From Nonomuraea corallina (lineage in GTDB: Bacteria; Actinomycetota; Actinomycetes; Streptosporangiales; Streptosporangiaceae): a stretch of DNA of 36,007 nt. The first letter of the stretch is position 1. Each line of letters begins with the position of its first letter. The position numbers were made by a program, and so were the translations under genes. Location: assembly GCF_027620315.1 (NCBI RefSeq), contig NZ_JAPNNL010000064.1:1-36007 (forward strand), in the 5' to 3' direction. The notes beneath the pieces were generated by a model, which saw only the letters and a list, made by a program, of their open reading frames with translations, was not told the origin of the DNA and did no database searches. Below, in pieces: positions 7,597-15,588 of this stretch.

Positions 7597-8202
7597 ATGG
7601 CCCAGCGCAAGAGCCGCAGTGACCGGCGTGTCGACCTGATCGAGGCGGCGCGACGGGCCATCATCCGGCATGGCATCGACCGGGTGCAGTTGTCGCACGT
7701 CGCCGAGGAGGCCGGGCTGACCTCCGGGGCGGTGCTCTACCACTACCCCGACCTGAGCGAGCTGCTGGTCGAGGCGCAGCACGCGGGCATGGAGCGCTTC
7801 TACGAGCAGCGGCTGCGACAGATCGCCGCGTTCACCGACCCGGTCGCCAAGCTGGTGCTGACGATCCGCTCGGGGCTGCCGACAGGGCCGCTCGACCCGG
7901 AGGTGCGGCTGCTCAACGAGATGGGCGGGGCCGCCGGCCGCAACCGCGTCTACGGGGTGCTGCTCACCTCGCTGTACGACCGGCAGGTGTCGATGTACCA
8001 GTCGATCCTGGACACAGGGGCGGCGCTGGGCGTCTTCACCCTCACGACCGACCCGCTGACGATCTCCCGCAACCTGGTGGCGCTGGAGGACGCGTACGGC
8101 TACCGGATCACGGCGCGGCACCCGCTCATCGGCCCCGACGAGGCCGCGGAGCTGATCCTGTCGTACGCGCGGACGGTGACGGGCAACGATCTGATTCATT
8201 GA
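7597..8202 (+). CDS. TetR/AcrR-family transcriptional regulator (BetI-like)
   Basis: One-component repressor, 201 aa from the chosen ATG. The N-terminal TetR DNA-binding domain occupies about residues 10-60, with the helix-turn-helix VQLSHVAEEAGLTSGAVLYHYPDL at about 30-53. The C-terminal ligand domain looks like the BetI-type group (VRLLNEMGGAAGRNRVYGVLLTSLYDRQVSMYQSIL). I prefer the ATG at 7597, which has GAAGG upstream and gives a normal short N-terminus; an in-frame ATG at 7564 would add 11 residues but lacks a clear ribosome site. It is divergent from the glycosyltransferase-dehydrogenase pair, its probable target, and ends in a 7-bp convergent overlap with potA. Ligand unknown; a polyamine, amino-aldehyde or quaternary amine fits the neighbourhood. 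Confidence 0.88.
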   Translation: MAQRKSRSDRRVDLIEAARRAIIRHGIDRVQLSHVAEEAGLTSGAVLYHYPDLSELLVEAQHAGMERFYEQRLRQIAAFTDPVAKLVLTIRSGLPTGPLDPEVRLLNEMGGAAGRNRVYGVLLTSLYDRQVSMYQSILDTGAALGVFTLTTDPLTISRNLVALEDAYGYRITARHPLIGPDEAAELILSYARTVTGNDLIH

Positions 8203-9245
8203 TCCACCGGGATGATGACCGCCTCGCCCGCCCGCCAGTCGAGCCGGACGTCGGCGCCCGGCCGCACTTCTCCGGCGCCCTGCACGGCCACCAGCACGGG
8301 CCGGTCGCGGCCGGGGACCTCCACCGAGATGTGCGAGACGCCTCCGTAGAAGCTTACGTCCAGCACCGAGCCCTTCAGCCCGCGCGACTCCTCGGCCCCG
8401 ATCAGCACGACCCGCTCCGGCCGGACGGCCAGCAGCGCCTTCGCCCCCTGCTCCAGCCCTTCGGCCGGGGTGCCGGGCAGCACGCCGAAGTCCTCGGTCA
8501 CCAGCTCGCCGCCGGCGCCGACCGTGCCCTCGAACAGGTTGTTGGCGCCGACGAAGTCGGCGACGAAGCGGGTGCGCGGCCGCTCGTAGAGCGCGACCGG
8601 CTCGTCCACCTGGCGCACCTTGCCGCTGTCGAAGACCGCGATGCGGTCGGCCAGCGACATGGCCTCCTCCTGGTCGTGCGTGACGACCACGAACGTGATG
8701 CCGACCTCGTGCTGCAGCCGCTTGAGCTCCAGCTGCATGTCGGCGCGAACCTTCTTGTCCAGCGCCGACAGCGGCTCGTCCAGCAGCAGCAGGCGGGGGC
8801 GCTTGACGATGGACCGTGCCAGCGCGACGCGCTGGCGCTGGCCGCCGGAGAGCTGGTTCGGCCTGCGGTTCCCCAGCGCCGACAGGCCCACCGTCTCCAG
8901 CACCTCGCCGACGCGCTTGCTGATCTCGGCGCGCGGCAGCTTCTCGCGCTCCAGCCCGTACGCGACGTTCTTCGCCACCGTCATGTGCGGGAACAGCGCG
9001 TACGACTGGAACATGAGGCTGATGGGCCGCCGGTTCGGCTGCTTGCCCAGCAGGTCCTCGCCGTCGAGCGTCACCGTGCCGCTGTCGGGCGTCTCGAACC
9101 CGGCGATGATGCGCAGCAGCGTGGTCTTGCCGCAGCCCGACGGGCCGAGCAGGGCGAAGAACTCGCCCTGGCCGATCTCCAGGGAGACGTCGTCGAGCGC
9201 GGTGACGTCGCCGAACCTGCGGCTGACGCCGTCAATCTTGAGCAC
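8196..9245 (-). CDS. potA: PotA, polyamine-type ABC transporter ATPase
   Basis: ATP-binding subunit of a spermidine/putrescine-family importer, 349 aa, cytoplasmic face. Walker A GPSGCGKTT at residues 34-42, Q-loop Gln80 in LMFQSYALFPHMTV, signature LSGGQ at 132-136, Walker B LLLLDEP at 152-158 followed by the D-loop SALD, and switch His in VVVTHDQEEAM. The C-terminal 100 residues form a TOBE domain (KALLAVRPERVVL). GTG start with AAAGGG upstream. It is the last gene of potD-B-C-A and overlaps potC by 14 bp. Exact substrate cannot be read from the ATPase. Confidence 0.93.
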   Translation of the reverse strand: MLKIDGVSRRFGDVTALDDVSLEIGQGEFFALLGPSGCGKTTLLRIIAGFETPDSGTVTLDGEDLLGKQPNRRPISLMFQSYALFPHMTVAKNVAYGLEREKLPRAEISKRVGEVLETVGLSALGNRRPNQLSGGQRQRVALARSIVKRPRLLLLDEPLSALDKKVRADMQLELKRLQHEVGITFVVVTHDQEEAMSLADRIAVFDSGKVRQVDEPVALYERPRTRFVADFVGANNLFEGTVGAGGELVTEDFGVLPGTPAEGLEQGAKALLAVRPERVVLIGAEESRGLKGSVLDVSFYGGVSHISVEVPGRDRPVLVAVQGAGEVRPGADVRLDWRAGEAVIIPVDQ

Positions 9246-10017
9246 GCGGAACCCTTTCCCCGATCTTGGTAAGGCGCTGTCCGGCGATCACCGCCGTGAA
9301 GCTCACCAGGAGCAGGATCGAGGCCAGCGCGTTGATCTCCGGGGTGACCCCGAAACGGATCATTGAGTAGATGACGATCGGCAGCGTCTGCTCGGTGTTG
9401 CCGATCGTGAAGAAGGCGATCACGAACTCGTCCAGCGACAGCGTGAAGGCCAGCAGGGCGCCCGCGACGATGCCGGGGGCCAGCTGGGGCAGCGTGATCT
9501 TCATGAAGGTGGTCACCGGGCCGGCGCCCAGGTCGCGCGAGGCCTCCTCCAGGGAGGTGTCCGCGCCGGTGAGCCGGGTGCGCACCACCGCCGCCACGAA
9601 CGCCATCGAGAACAGCGCGTGCGCCAGCACGGCCGAGTACAGCCCGAGCGTGAGCTGGATGAGCCCGTAGAAGAGCAGCAGCCCGATCGCGAGCACCAGG
9701 TCCGGCAGCACGGCCGGCATCAGCGCCAGCGCGTCCAGGGTCTTGGACCGGGAGTGGCGGGCCAGGCCGACGGCCAGCATGGTGCCCAGCACGGTGGCGA
9801 TCACGGTGGAGCCGGTGGCCACGATGAGCGTGTTGACCAGGCCGCTCATGACGCGTTCGTCGGCGGCCAGCTCGCCGTACCACTTGAGGCTGAACCCCTC
9901 GTACGTGTACGCCGTTTCGCCGGAGTTGAACGACATGACGACCAGCACCACGATCGGCGCGTACAGGAACACGTACGTCGCCCAGAACGGGATGTGCAGC
10001 CACCCTGATCTACGCAC
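9232..10017 (-). CDS. potC: PotC, polyamine-type ABC permease
   Basis: Second permease of the importer, 261 aa, about six membrane helices. The EAA loop that docks on PotA is visible as SLEEASRDLGAGPVTTFMKITLPQLAPGI. The N-terminus (LYAPIVVLVVMSFNSGE) is typical of PotC/YdcV-type permeases. GTG start overlaps the potB stop by 8 bp, and the gene end overlaps potA by 14 bp, so the three are translationally coupled. It should pair with PotB as a heterodimeric channel. Confidence 0.92.
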   Translation of the reverse strand: MRRSGWLHIPFWATYVFLYAPIVVLVVMSFNSGETAYTYEGFSLKWYGELAADERVMSGLVNTLIVATGSTVIATVLGTMLAVGLARHSRSKTLDALALMPAVLPDLVLAIGLLLFYGLIQLTLGLYSAVLAHALFSMAFVAAVVRTRLTGADTSLEEASRDLGAGPVTTFMKITLPQLAPGIVAGALLAFTLSLDEFVIAFFTIGNTEQTLPIVIYSMIRFGVTPEINALASILLLVSFTAVIAGQRLTKIGERVPRAQD

Positions 10018-10876
10018 GGCGCGTCACCCACGCCTGCACGACCAGGAGCACGATCAGCACCAGGATGACCGCCAGCGCCAGCGTGGAGCCGAACGGCCAG
10101 TCGCGCACCGACAGGAACTCGTTGCGGATCAGGTTGCCCACCATGGCCGACTTGCCGCCGCCGAGCATCTCGGGGATGACGAAGTTGCCGAAGCTCGGCA
10201 CGAACACGAACAGGCAGCCGGTCAGCACCCCGGGCACCGTCAGCGGCAGCGTGACCTTGCGGAAGGTGGTGAACGGCGAGGCGCCCAGGTTGGCCGACGC
10301 CTCGCGCAGCTGCGGGTCGAGCTTCTCGATGGCGGCGTACAGCGGCAGCACCATCAGCGGCAGGTACGAGTAGAGCAGCCCGAGGACGATCGCGCCCTTG
10401 TTGTAGAGCAGTTCGTACGGCCCCATCCCGAACGCCTGGAGCCAGCCGTTGATCAGACCCTCCGGGCTCAGCAGGATGATCCAGGCGTAGACCCGGATGA
10501 TGAAGTTCGTCCAGAACGGCAGCACGACCGCGACCAGCGCGACCGTCTTCCACGTGCGCGGCAGGCGCGCGATCATGTAGGCCGTCGGGTAGCCGATCAG
10601 CAGCGCGAGCAGCGTCGCCAGGCCGGCCATCTCCAGCGAGTCGACGACCACGCGGAGGTAGAGCGAGTCGAACAGGCGGGTGAAGTTCTCCGTGGTGAAC
10701 TCGTAGACCACTCCGCCGAACCGGCCGCGCTGGAAGACCGTGTAGCTGAGCACCAGCGCCAGCGGCACCAGGAGCAGCACGACCAGGTACGCCAGCCCTG
10801 GCGCGAGGAACACGAACGCGCCCAGCCGGCGCCCTCGGGAGAGGGACGCCGACCGGGTTCCTGGCTTGTCCTTCAC
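10010..10876 (-). CDS. potB: PotB, polyamine-type ABC permease
   Basis: First permease of the importer, 288 aa, with six predicted helices and the periplasmic loop typical of PotB/YdcU proteins (VVLPFWTNFIIRVYAWIILLSPEGLINGWL). EAA loop: QLREASANLGASPFTTFRKVTLPLTVPGV. The GTG start lies two bases after the potD stop (TAG-GT-GTG), implying coupling rather than an independent ribosome site. Forms the channel with PotC. Confidence 0.92.
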   Translation of the reverse strand: MKDKPGTRSASLSRGRRLGAFVFLAPGLAYLVVLLLVPLALVLSYTVFQRGRFGGVVYEFTTENFTRLFDSLYLRVVVDSLEMAGLATLLALLIGYPTAYMIARLPRTWKTVALVAVVLPFWTNFIIRVYAWIILLSPEGLINGWLQAFGMGPYELLYNKGAIVLGLLYSYLPLMVLPLYAAIEKLDPQLREASANLGASPFTTFRKVTLPLTVPGVLTGCLFVFVPSFGNFVIPEMLGGGKSAMVGNLIRNEFLSVRDWPFGSTLALAVILVLIVLLVVQAWVTRRA

Positions 10877-10878
10877 AC

Positions 10879-11997
10879 CTATTCGGCCTTGATCTCAGCC
10901 GCGAGACGCCCGTACTTGGTGCTCGCCTGGCCGATGTCGATGATCGACTCACCGTTGAGCAGGTCGGCCGGCTTGGTCCCGAGCAGCGAGCCGGGGACGA
11001 TCTTCACCTTGTCCATGGCGGCCTTGTTCGGCACCATGTAGTTGATGTTCTCGGCGGCCCAGCGGTGCACGTCAGGGCTGAGGATGTAGTTGATGAAGGC
11101 GTGCGCGGCCTCCTTGTTCTTGGAGGTCTTCATGATCACCATGGTGTCCACCCAGAGGTCGCTGCCCTCCTTCGGCACGACGAACTTGATGTTCTGCTTC
11201 TCGTCGGTGGTCGGGCACCAGCCGTCCCACGCCTCGGCCATGACGGCCTCGCCCTTGATCAGCCGGTCGCCGAAGGTCAGGTCGTCGTAGGCCAGCAGGC
11301 GCGGCTTGGCCTCGATGAGCAGTTCCTTGGCCTTGGCGATCTCGTCGTCCTTGTCGGTGTTGACCGAGTAGCCGAGCGACTTGAGCGCGGGCAGGGCCAG
11401 CCAGCGCTCGGTGGTCATCATGGTGACCTTCTTCTCGGCCCAGGACGGCGGCTTGAGGATGTCGTTCCAGCTCGTGGGCTCCTGCTTCACCAGGTCACTG
11501 CGGTAGCAGATGCCGGTCGTGCCCCAGGTGTAGGGGACGGAGAACTTGTTGCCCTTGTCGTAGGCGAGCTGCGTGGCCTCGGGGTACAGGTTGGCCAGGT
11601 TGGGGATGAGCTCGGCGTGGATCGGCTCCAGCAGACCCTGCTCGTTCAGCGCCTGGGCGTACTGTCCCGAGACGAAGGCCACGTCGATGCCGCTGTCGCC
11701 GCCGGCGGTCAGCTTGGTCATCGCGACCTCGTTGGTGTCGTGCAGCGTGACGTCCAGCTTGGAGATCTTCAGATCCCGCTTGACCATGTCCTGCAGCTCT
11801 TTGGGGGTGTAACCGTCCCACACGGTCACCGTGAGCGACTGCTTGGTCAGGTCAGCGTTGGGGTCGAGCTGGGCGGCTGCCTGCTGTGCCGTCTCTGCGC
11901 TGTCGGTCGATCCACCGCCGCACGCCGCGACGGCGAGCGCGAGGCCGGCAGCCAGTGCGGCAGCCGGAAGACGACGGGTGAGCCGGGTTCGGATCAC
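10879..11997 (-). CDS. potD: PotD-like extracellular solute-binding lipoprotein
   Basis: Substrate-binding protein of the importer, 372 aa. A signal peptide ends in a lipobox LAVAAC (Cys about 26), so it should be lipid-anchored outside the membrane. The mature protein matches the PotD/PotF group (LTVTVWDGYTPKELQDMVKRD, then AFVSGQYAQALNEQGLLEPI and WGTTGICYRSD). GTG start with a strong AAGGAG eight bases upstream. First gene of potD-B-C-A. Family members bind putrescine, spermidine or other organic amines; the adjacent divergent sugar kinase leaves an amino sugar as an alternative ligand. Confidence 0.9.
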   Translation of the reverse strand: MIRTRLTRRLPAAALAAGLALAVAACGGGSTDSAETAQQAAAQLDPNADLTKQSLTVTVWDGYTPKELQDMVKRDLKISKLDVTLHDTNEVAMTKLTAGGDSGIDVAFVSGQYAQALNEQGLLEPIHAELIPNLANLYPEATQLAYDKGNKFSVPYTWGTTGICYRSDLVKQEPTSWNDILKPPSWAEKKVTMMTTERWLALPALKSLGYSVNTDKDDEIAKAKELLIEAKPRLLAYDDLTFGDRLIKGEAVMAEAWDGWCPTTDEKQNIKFVVPKEGSDLWVDTMVIMKTSKNKEAAHAFINYILSPDVHRWAAENINYMVPNKAAMDKVKIVPGSLLGTKPADLLNGESIIDIGQASTKYGRLAAEIKAE

Positions 11998-12032
11998 GGC
12001 CGCTACTCCTTAGGAATGTGCGTTGTACGGGG

Positions 12033-12044
12033 GGTCGCGCGACC
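12033..12044. promoter_or_regulatory. 12-bp palindrome in the potD leader
   Basis: GGTCGCGCGACC is a perfect 12-bp palindrome, 36 nt upstream of the potD start in the 140-nt divergent gap with the kinase gene. It could be an operator, but GC-rich palindromes of this length are not rare in such DNA. I could not place convincing -35/-10 boxes in this gap. Confidence 0.25.
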
Positions 12045-12137
12045 AACCGGGCACGGCAGACCAGACCGAGAGTGTTGCAGCATAAATCAACATGAGCAAG
12101 ACTTTGGCGTACATTGCTACCTGGAAGTTTGATGTAA

Positions 12138-13262
12138 GTGTTGAACTCAGATTCAATTTGGGAGCGGCTGCTGTCTCTGCGTGAGAAGCCGCTCACAGAA
12201 CGGGACCGCGGCCTCACGGCGGCCCTGCTGGGCATGTGGGAAGACGAGGTGCCGGCGCCCTTCGAGGTCCGGCGCTTCCTGCCGTTGCCCAGCTTGTCGT
12301 ACGAACCGGCCGACTGTCACATCGGGGGCCCCGGCGAGCGGGATTTCGCCCCTCATGTGGATCAGACGAACTATTCGGTCGTCGTGGCCGAACAGATCGT
12401 CGTGAAATGGCTCACACCGCCGGTCCCGCTCCCCCACCCGGCGCTGGACGTCCTGGCCCACCTGGCCCGCACCGGCTTCCCGCACACCGCCCCGCCGTAC
12501 GCCGCCCTGCTGGCCGGCTCCCGGGTGCTGGCCCTCGTCACCGGCTACCTCCCGGACGCCACCGACGGCTGGACCTGGTGCGTGGACGCCGCCGAGTCCG
12601 CCGACACCGCCTTCGCCCCGGCGCTGGGCACCCTGGCGGCCGACCTCCACCTTACGCTCGCCACCCTGCCCGGGGAGCCGACCGGCCGCAGCGGGGACGC
12701 CCGCGTCCAGGACCAGGCCCGGCGCGCCGAGGACGCGCTCGACGAGGCCCTGGCGCTGACCGACGGCCCCGACGGCGCCTGGCTGCGGACCGTGGCCGGC
12801 CGCCTGCGGGCGGAGCTGACGCCGCCCCCGACCGCCGCCCCGATGATCCGCATCCACGGCGACCTGCACGTCGGCCAGATCCTGCGCTGGCGCGACGGCT
12901 ACGCGGTCATCGACTTCGACGGCAACCCCACCGTCGCCGAGGCCGACCCGTACCAGCCGGCCGCCCGCGACGTCGCCCAGCTCACCACCAGCATCGAGCA
13001 CGTCGCCCAGGTGGCGGTCAGACGCCGCGGCACCGCCCCGGAGCGGGCCGCGAGCTGGGCCGCCGAGGCCAAGGCCGGCATGCTCGGCGCCTACGAGGCC
13101 CGCCTGGCCGAGAACGGCCGTCCCGACCTGCTGGACAAGTCCCTGATCCGGCCCTTCGAAGTGGAGCAGGAATGCCGCGAGCTCATCTACGCGGCCCGCC
13201 ACCTGCCCCGCTGGCGGTACGCCCCGATGGGCGTGCTGCGCACCTGGATGGAGAAAGCGTGA
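12138..13262 (+). CDS. Maltokinase-like phosphotransferase, possible glucosamine/amino-sugar kinase
   Basis: Aminoglycoside phosphotransferase/maltokinase-fold kinase, 374 aa. The catalytic loop is IRIHGDLHVGQ (about residues 236-246) with the HGD aspartate; the metal-binding motif is AVIDFDGNP (about 255-263). The HGDxHxGQ plus DFDG/EGxP combination is that of maltokinase-like enzymes rather than antibiotic-resistance phosphotransferases. A described actinobacterial relative is a glucosamine kinase whose gene neighbours a SIS-domain sugar isomerase gene, and the next gene here is a SIS protein, so an amino-sugar kinase is my best guess. GTG start with GGAAG ten bases upstream. It overlaps the next gene by 4 bp (GTGA) and is divergent from potD. 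Substrate unproven. Confidence 0.72.
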   Translation: MLNSDSIWERLLSLREKPLTERDRGLTAALLGMWEDEVPAPFEVRRFLPLPSLSYEPADCHIGGPGERDFAPHVDQTNYSVVVAEQIVVKWLTPPVPLPHPALDVLAHLARTGFPHTAPPYAALLAGSRVLALVTGYLPDATDGWTWCVDAAESADTAFAPALGTLAADLHLTLATLPGEPTGRSGDARVQDQARRAEDALDEALALTDGPDGAWLRTVAGRLRAELTPPPTAAPMIRIHGDLHVGQILRWRDGYAVIDFDGNPTVAEADPYQPAARDVAQLTTSIEHVAQVAVRRRGTAPERAASWAAEAKAGMLGAYEARLAENGRPDLLDKSLIRPFEVEQECRELIYAARHLPRWRYAPMGVLRTWMEKA

Positions 13263-14224
13263 ACCCCGAACTCTTCCTGGCCGACCTGGAGGCCAAGCCC
13301 GCCGCCCTCGCCGAACTGGCCGGGACGCTCGACGCCGCGGACCCGTTCGCCGAGCTCCCCGAGGACATCGGACGGGTGCTGTTCCTCGGCATGGGCAGCT
13401 CCCGGTACGCCGCGGGGGTCGCCGCGCTGCGCCTGCGCGCCGCCGGGGTGGACGCCTGGGCCGAGTACGCCTCGGCCGCCGCGACGTTCCCGCCCGACCC
13501 CCGTACGCTGGTCGTCCCGATCTCGGCGACGGGCGGCAGCCGGGAGACGCTGGACGCGGTGGCGCGGTACGCGGACGGGCCCTCGTACCTGATGGCCCTG
13601 ACCAACGCGCCCGACTCCCCGCTCGCGCGGGCCGCGCGAGCGGTGATCCCGATGCGCGCGGGCGAGGAGCGCGGCGGGGTGGCGTGCCGGACGTTCCAGC
13701 ACACGCTCGCCCTGCTGCTCGCCCTGGAGGCGCGCCTGACCGGGGCCCGCGCGGACGTGGCCGCCCTCGTGCGGCGCGCCGCCGAGGCCACGTCCGACCT
13801 GCTGGAGCGGCGCGACGACTGGCTGCCGACGGTGCTGGAGCTGCTGGACGGGCCGCACGGCGTCTACACGATCGCCCCGGCCGAGCGGCTCTCCTCGGCC
13901 GAGCAGTCGGCGCTCATGGTCCGCGAAGGCCCGCGCAGGCAGGCCGACGCCTGCGAGACGGGCGACTGGGCGCACGTCGACGTCTACCTGACCAAGACGC
14001 TGTCCTACCGGGCGCTGCTGTTCCCCGGCTCCGGCTACGACGAGCAGGCGATGGACTGGGTACGTCAGCGCGGGTCCACGGTCGTCGCCGTGGGCGCCGA
14101 GGTGAAGGACGCCACCGCCGTGGTGCGGTACGCGCACGACGACGACCCGGACGTCCGCCTGCTGACGGAGACCCTGGTGGCGGAGCTGGTGGCGGCCTCC
14201 TGGTGGTCGGCCCAGGCCCGGTAG
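13259..14224 (+). CDS. SIS-domain sugar isomerase/deaminase-like protein
   Basis: SIS-domain protein of 321 aa, similar in layout to the isomerase half of GlmS and to AgaS-type proteins. The first SIS domain includes VLFLGMGSSRYAAGVAALRL (about residues 38-57) and the phosphosugar-binding-like VVPISATGGSRETLDAV (about 83-99). A second, weaker SIS half includes GVYTIAPAERLSSAEQSALMVREGPRRQADACETGDWAHVDVYL. GTG start overlaps the kinase stop, so the two are coupled. Expected role: aldose-ketose isomerisation or deamination of the amino-sugar phosphate made by the kinase (inference). The frame is open far upstream within the kinase gene, but only the 13259 start gives a SIS-family N-terminus. 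It ends 12 bp from the convergent cvnD2 end. Confidence 0.82.
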   Translation: MNPELFLADLEAKPAALAELAGTLDAADPFAELPEDIGRVLFLGMGSSRYAAGVAALRLRAAGVDAWAEYASAAATFPPDPRTLVVPISATGGSRETLDAVARYADGPSYLMALTNAPDSPLARAARAVIPMRAGEERGGVACRTFQHTLALLLALEARLTGARADVAALVRRAAEATSDLLERRDDWLPTVLELLDGPHGVYTIAPAERLSSAEQSALMVREGPRRQADACETGDWAHVDVYLTKTLSYRALLFPGSGYDEQAMDWVRQRGSTVVAVGAEVKDATAVVRYAHDDDPDVRLLTETLVAELVAASWWSAQAR

Positions 14225-14236
14225 GCCAGTCCCCGC

Positions 14237-14809
14237 TCAGCGGACCGTGCGGACGGTCAGCGCGTGCTCCACGAGGGTGATCAGCGTCGCCTTGACCGCC
14301 TCGCGGCTGCGGGCGTCCGTGCGGACGATCGGGATGTGCGGCGCGAGGGTGAGCGCCTCGCGCACCTCCGTTTCCACGTGCGGGAACTGCCCGTTCCAGC
14401 CGTTGAGCCCGACCACGAACGGCAGCTTGGCCTCCTCGAAGTAGTCGATCGCCGGGAAGCTGTCGGCCAGCCGCCGCGTGTCGACCAGCACCACCGCGCC
14501 GATCGCGCCCTTCACCAGGTCGTCCCACATGAACCAGAACCGGTGCTGGCCCGGCGTGCCGAACAGATAGAGGATCAGGTCACGGTCCAGCGACACCCGG
14601 CCGAAGTCCATGGCCACCGTGGTGGTCGTCTTGTTCGGGGTGAGCGACACGTCGTCCACCCCGGCCGACGCGTCCGTCATCACCGCCTCCGTGGTGAGCG
14701 GCATGATCTCCGACACCGCCCCCACGAAGGTCGTCTTGCCCACGCCGAACCCGCCCGCCACGACGATCTTCGTCGAGGTGAGCCCCGGGCTAGAGCCTGC
14801 GAAGTCCAC
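14237..14809 (-). CDS. cvnD: CvnD2, conservon small GTPase with altered G4 box
   Basis: Complete conservon GTPase, 190 aa, GTG start (VDFAGSSPGLTSTK) matched to the other copies. P-loop GGFGVGKTT near residues 19-27; G3-like LFGTPGQHRFWFMWDDL; switch region with VSLTPNKTTTTVAMDFGRVSL. The G4-like motif is NGWN (in VGLNGWNGQ) where CvnD1 and CvnD3 have NGWD; the codon is AAC rather than GAC. In GTPases the last Asp of NKxD gives guanine specificity, so nucleotide preference may differ. It overlaps cvnC2 by 20 bp. Confidence 0.94.
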   Translation of the reverse strand: MDFAGSSPGLTSTKIVVAGGFGVGKTTFVGAVSEIMPLTTEAVMTDASAGVDDVSLTPNKTTTTVAMDFGRVSLDRDLILYLFGTPGQHRFWFMWDDLVKGAIGAVVLVDTRRLADSFPAIDYFEEAKLPFVVGLNGWNGQFPHVETEVREALTLAPHIPIVRTDARSREAVKATLITLVEHALTVRTVR

Positions 14810-15152
14810 TGAGCACCCTTTCGAGCAGGCCCCTGTCCGGCTTGCCTGCGTCAAGCTGCGGCTGGTACACCCTGACCAGCCCTTCCGCCTCCATGTCGGA
14901 GACCAGCACCCGCGCCACGCCGAGCGGCATCGCCAGCAGCGCGGAGACCTCCGCGACCGACCTCACCTGCCGGCACAGCTCACTGATCTGCCGGTACTCC
15001 CGCGTGTAGGTGTGACCGAGCTGGATGGACGTCGCCGACGACACGAGCGCCTCCATCGCGAGCGCGCTGCGCGTACGGCCGCCGGTGACGGCGTACATCC
15101 TGACCAGTGAGCTGCGCTCCGGCTCCGGCTCGCCGCCATGCCACGATGCCAA
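14790..15152 (-). CDS. cvnC: CvnC2, DUF742 protein
   Basis: Third gene of conservon 2. I chose a TTG start at 15152, seven bases after GGGAG, giving 120 aa, the same length as CvnC3. An ATG at 15227 is in frame but would overlap cvnB2 by 62 bp and add a Cys/Arg-rich stretch with no counterpart. Hallmark LVRMYAVTGGR near residue 20, then VRSVAEVSALLAMPLGVARVLVSDMEAEGLVRVYQPQ and the shared ending LLERVLSGLRRL. The last 20 bp are also the start of cvnD2. Confidence 0.88.
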   Translation of the reverse strand: MASWHGGEPEPERSSLVRMYAVTGGRTRSALAMEALVSSATSIQLGHTYTREYRQISELCRQVRSVAEVSALLAMPLGVARVLVSDMEAEGLVRVYQPQLDAGKPDRGLLERVLSGLRRL

Positions 15153-15165
15153 CGTCCAACTCCCA

Positions 15166-15588
15166 TCACCACGGTCGCACGGCCGACAGTTCCGCGCGCA
15201 CGTCGGGCGTGAGCACCTGTCCCGCACGTTCCACCAGGATCGTCATCTGGTAGGCCACCAGGCCCATGTCACAGTCGGGGGCGGCCAGCACCGCCAGGCA
15301 GGATCCGTCGCTGATCGACATCACCAGGAGCAGACCGTGCTGCATCTCCACCAGGGTCTGCACCACCTTGCCGCCCTCGAAGACCCGCGCCGAGCCCTGG
15401 GTCAGGCTGACCAGCCCGGCGGCGATGGCCGCCAGCTGGTCGGCCCGGTCCTTCGGGAAGCCCCGGGAGAAGGCCATCGGCAGCCCGTCGGCCGAGACGA
15501 CCACGGCGTGCGCGGCGCCGGGCACCTCCTCCACGAAGTTGGACACCAGCCAGTTGACGTCCCTGGCGGCCTGGCTCAGATCCTTCAT
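15166..15588 (-). CDS. cvnB: CvnB2, Roadblock/LC7-domain protein
   Basis: Roadblock/LC7 partner protein of conservon 2, 140 aa. Visible fold segments: AAHAVVVSADGLPMAFSRGFPKDRADQLAAIAAG and LLLVMSISDGSCLAVLAAPDCDMGLVAYQMTILVERAGQVLTP. ATG start shares one base with the cvnA2 stop (TGATG), with GAGGAGG just upstream. Presumed regulator of CvnD2 by family analogy. Confidence 0.95.
   Translation of the reverse strand: MKDLSQAARDVNWLVSNFVEEVPGAAHAVVVSADGLPMAFSRGFPKDRADQLAAIAAGLVSLTQGSARVFEGGKVVQTLVEMQHGLLLVMSISDGSCLAVLAAPDCDMGLVAYQMTILVERAGQVLTPDVRAELSAVRPW

Noticed and set aside
12236..13258. Upstream extension of the SIS-domain reading frame
   Set aside because: The extra 341 codons lie inside the kinase gene in another frame and are Arg/Pro/Gly-rich without similarity to SIS proteins. 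The coupled GTG at 13259 is the natural start.
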